DNA of 20,000 nucleotides from Chrysomallon squamiferum (Eukaryota; Mollusca; Gastropoda; Neomphalida; Peltospiridae): NCBI GenBank assembly GCA_012295275.1, contig CM022667.1, positions 8,392,538 to 8,412,537 of the forward strand, read 5' to 3'. Shown piece by piece: positions 16,326 to 20,000 of this stretch (position 1 is its first letter; each line of letters starts with the position of its first letter). The notes under the pieces were generated by a model. It saw only the letters and a program-made list of their open reading frames with translations, ran no database searches and was not told where the DNA came from. The position numbers and the translations under genes were made by a program.

Positions 16326-16731
16326 TAAAGATGTAAGTACTTCTTGTATTTACTGTTTTTCATCATCATGATACAGTTTATTACTGTTTATTTATTTATT
16401 TGTTTTGTACGCAAGCGACTCGCTATGGTTTGAGTAAACACACGTGGTTATTACTGTTTGTTTATTTATTTATTTGTTTTGTACACAGGCGACTCGCTAT
16501 GGTTTGAGTAAACACACGTGTGACGTGCACTTGCAGCGGGACGCCATGGCGGTGTGTCACAGAAGTAAGAGGATGATATTCGGCGACGTTCTTGACGCCG
16601 CGACTCAGGCCTTCTGCGACGAGATCGCGAAAACCTACTACGGCGCCGTCAGCGCGTTTGGATCCGGCCACTTCAGCAGTTCCCCTCGCAGCTACTGCAG
16701 TGAATCGTGGGTGAGAGGCTGTCTGTCGTAG
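15864..16731 (+). CDS. Secreted conodipine-like phospholipase A2, two exons
   Basis: Small secreted PLA2 expected to hydrolyse the sn-2 ester of phospholipids outside the cell. Coding exons are 15864-16034 and 16489-16731, joined in phase 0 (donor TGC/GTAAGT, acceptor GTACACAG/GCG), for 137 residues. Residues 1-20 form a signal peptide. The catalytic block CDRHDICYDC is at 48-57, with His51 and Asp52. After it come YGLS and a Cys-rich tail. The mature part has ten cysteines (22, 30, 48, 54, 57, 68, 80, 100, 127, 135), enough for five disulfides. The pattern matches the conodipine/prokaryotic-type PLA2 family rather than vertebrate group I/II. Conodipines are known from cone-snail venom, but homologues in non-venomous molluscs may be digestive or defensive, so a toxin role is not shown. 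The ATG is preceded by ATAAAG and a TTTTAG acceptor, which fits a 5' UTR intron. Confidence 0.9.
16035..16488 (+). other. PLA2 intron
   Basis: 454 bases. Holds a possible SINE B-box (GGATTCGAATCCAGG, about 16127-16142), an A run (16241-16267), (ATT)n (about 16283-16326) and copy 1 of the duplicated exon-2 boundary. Confidence 0.85.
16377..16520 (+). repeat. Tandem duplication of PLA2 intron end and exon-2 start
   Basis: Copy 1 (about 16377-16446) and copy 2 (about 16447-16520) both hold a TTTA-rich pyrimidine tract, a GTAC-C-A-G acceptor region and the first roughly 32 bases of exon 2 through ACACACGTG. Copy 2 carries the working CAG/G acceptor at 16488. In copy 1 the bases read GCAAG, which moves the AG by one base and would put a stop in the exon frame. 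Confidence 0.85.
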
Positions 16732-16873
16732 ACACACACAGACACAGTTTCGTCTGTTCCCGAAGTGAGAACATTAACAAACTGTTACTGACTGGATTGT
16801 TACGCTACCTCTGTTAAATTTGTTACCAATCTCAATACAAAATCGACTGATACTCATTTATTTATTTATTATT

Positions 16874-16927
<54 letters not shown>

Positions 16928-17134
16928 TCTTTTTACTCAGTTTTAGTTTATTATTCAGGTAACAAGCTATATCTGTTTTTATTCGTCTATAGTATCAATA
17001 TGCTTGGTTTAAATTACTGTTTAGTTTGAGGACATTACATTTAATCGGTTTCAACCTTTTGAAGTATGTACATGTTTTATGGACTAATAATAATACATAA
17101 AATCAGATTAACATAAATTATTAATAATATTATT
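16732..17134. other. Convergent intergenic region, PLA2 and hydrolase 3' ends
   Basis: Contains a T run and (ATT)n at about 16870-16926. Both genes must end here; AATACA at about 16833 is a weak poly(A) hexamer for PLA2. Confidence 0.6.
16978..16983 (-). terminator. Candidate polyadenylation signal for the hydrolase gene
   Basis: AATAAA on the minus strand about 150 bases after the stop at 17135. Plausible spacing, but such hexamers are frequent in this AT-rich DNA. Confidence 0.3.
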
Positions 17135-19539
<2,405 letters not shown>

Positions 19540-19926
19540 TCTGCAGAAGGAAATGAAACATAAAATGTGAAATGCATAAAATGAAATTAATAAATGTGTT
19601 GATGTTTATAGATATCTAAGCATATTTGTCTTTACCAGTTATTTTAGTGTCAGTTTAATGTTTAATTACGTTTAAATTATGGTATGAGAGTGGAAACCCG
19701 CTGTAGACTTGGCACAGACCCTTACCGATAAGAAACAATAAATCGCCCATTTAAACCTTCACACAGAAATTAAACACTACGACTTTTCATAAACCAATTA
19801 TGGGGCACTGCCTGGAACGGGAAATGTGATAAAATGTATCCTGAAGAAAACAGATATTGTGATCGGTCGTACACTCAAACCACTGAACTTTAATTCGTAA
19901 ACTAATCCAGATTTCACAGCCTCACC
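19540..19926 (-). other. Probable 5' UTR intron of the hydrolase gene
   Basis: On the minus strand a CTTCTGCAG acceptor sits one base before the ATG. A good donor (TTCAAG/GTGAGG) lies at 19926/19925, which predicts a short non-coding exon upstream of 19926 and an intron of about 385 bases. The promoter was not identified; GTATACAAAA near 19975-19985 is only a weak TATA-like string. Confidence 0.4.
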
Positions 19927-20000
19927 TTGAACAACTCGGGACATATCGTTAACTATGTAAAATATGTAAAATATTTTGTATACGTCGAAATAATTTAATT

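Overview
This is a eukaryotic, most likely molluscan (gastropod-like) nuclear window. It is very AT-rich, with spliceosomal GT-AG introns and microsatellites everywhere. The molluscan guess rests on a small secreted phospholipase A2 of the conodipine type and on an intronless, divergent Cys-loop receptor of the kind expanded in lophotrochozoans. I cannot name the species.

Four protein-coding genes can be supported. (1) Minus strand, 2757-1601: a single-exon Cys-loop ligand-gated ion channel (nicotinic-receptor-like) with one frameshift at a short C run just before M2. (2) Plus strand, 7678-14167: a ten-exon PLP-dependent Cys/Met-metabolism enzyme (cystathionine/methionine gamma-lyase family). 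All nine introns give compatible phases and a 417-residue product. (3) Plus strand, 15864-16731: a two-exon secreted conodipine-like PLA2 with a plausible TATA/CCAAT promoter and a tiny non-coding first exon upstream. (4) Minus strand, 19539-17135: a five-exon AADAC/NCEH1-like alpha/beta hydrolase of 416 residues. Its HGGG, Asp and His elements are present, but the nucleophile motif is altered to G-D-G-S-G-G.

The rest is non-coding. Positions 1-1600 and 2758-7100 hold A/T-rich sequence, tri- and tetranucleotide arrays, a 31-bp minisatellite (5455-5965), a large fold-back built from (TC)n and (GA)n arms (6555-6878), a perfect 41-bp repeat pair (6987-7108), and two diverged copies of one short interspersed element in opposite orientation (about 3865-3995 and 7115-7239). 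Intron 7 of the lyase gene is almost entirely a composite (GA)n array carrying about twelve copies of a short core. tRNA-derived SINE-like remnants lie at about 14465-14575 and possibly 16100-16165.

The genes do not form a recognisable pathway. PLA2 and the hydrolase are tail-to-tail neighbours and both belong to ester-hydrolysing families, but nothing here shows a functional link. The most useful points for follow-up are the swapped nucleophile elbow, the frameshifted and pore-atypical receptor, the duplicated intron-3'-end/exon-start in the PLA2 gene, the interspersed element pair and the intron-7 array.
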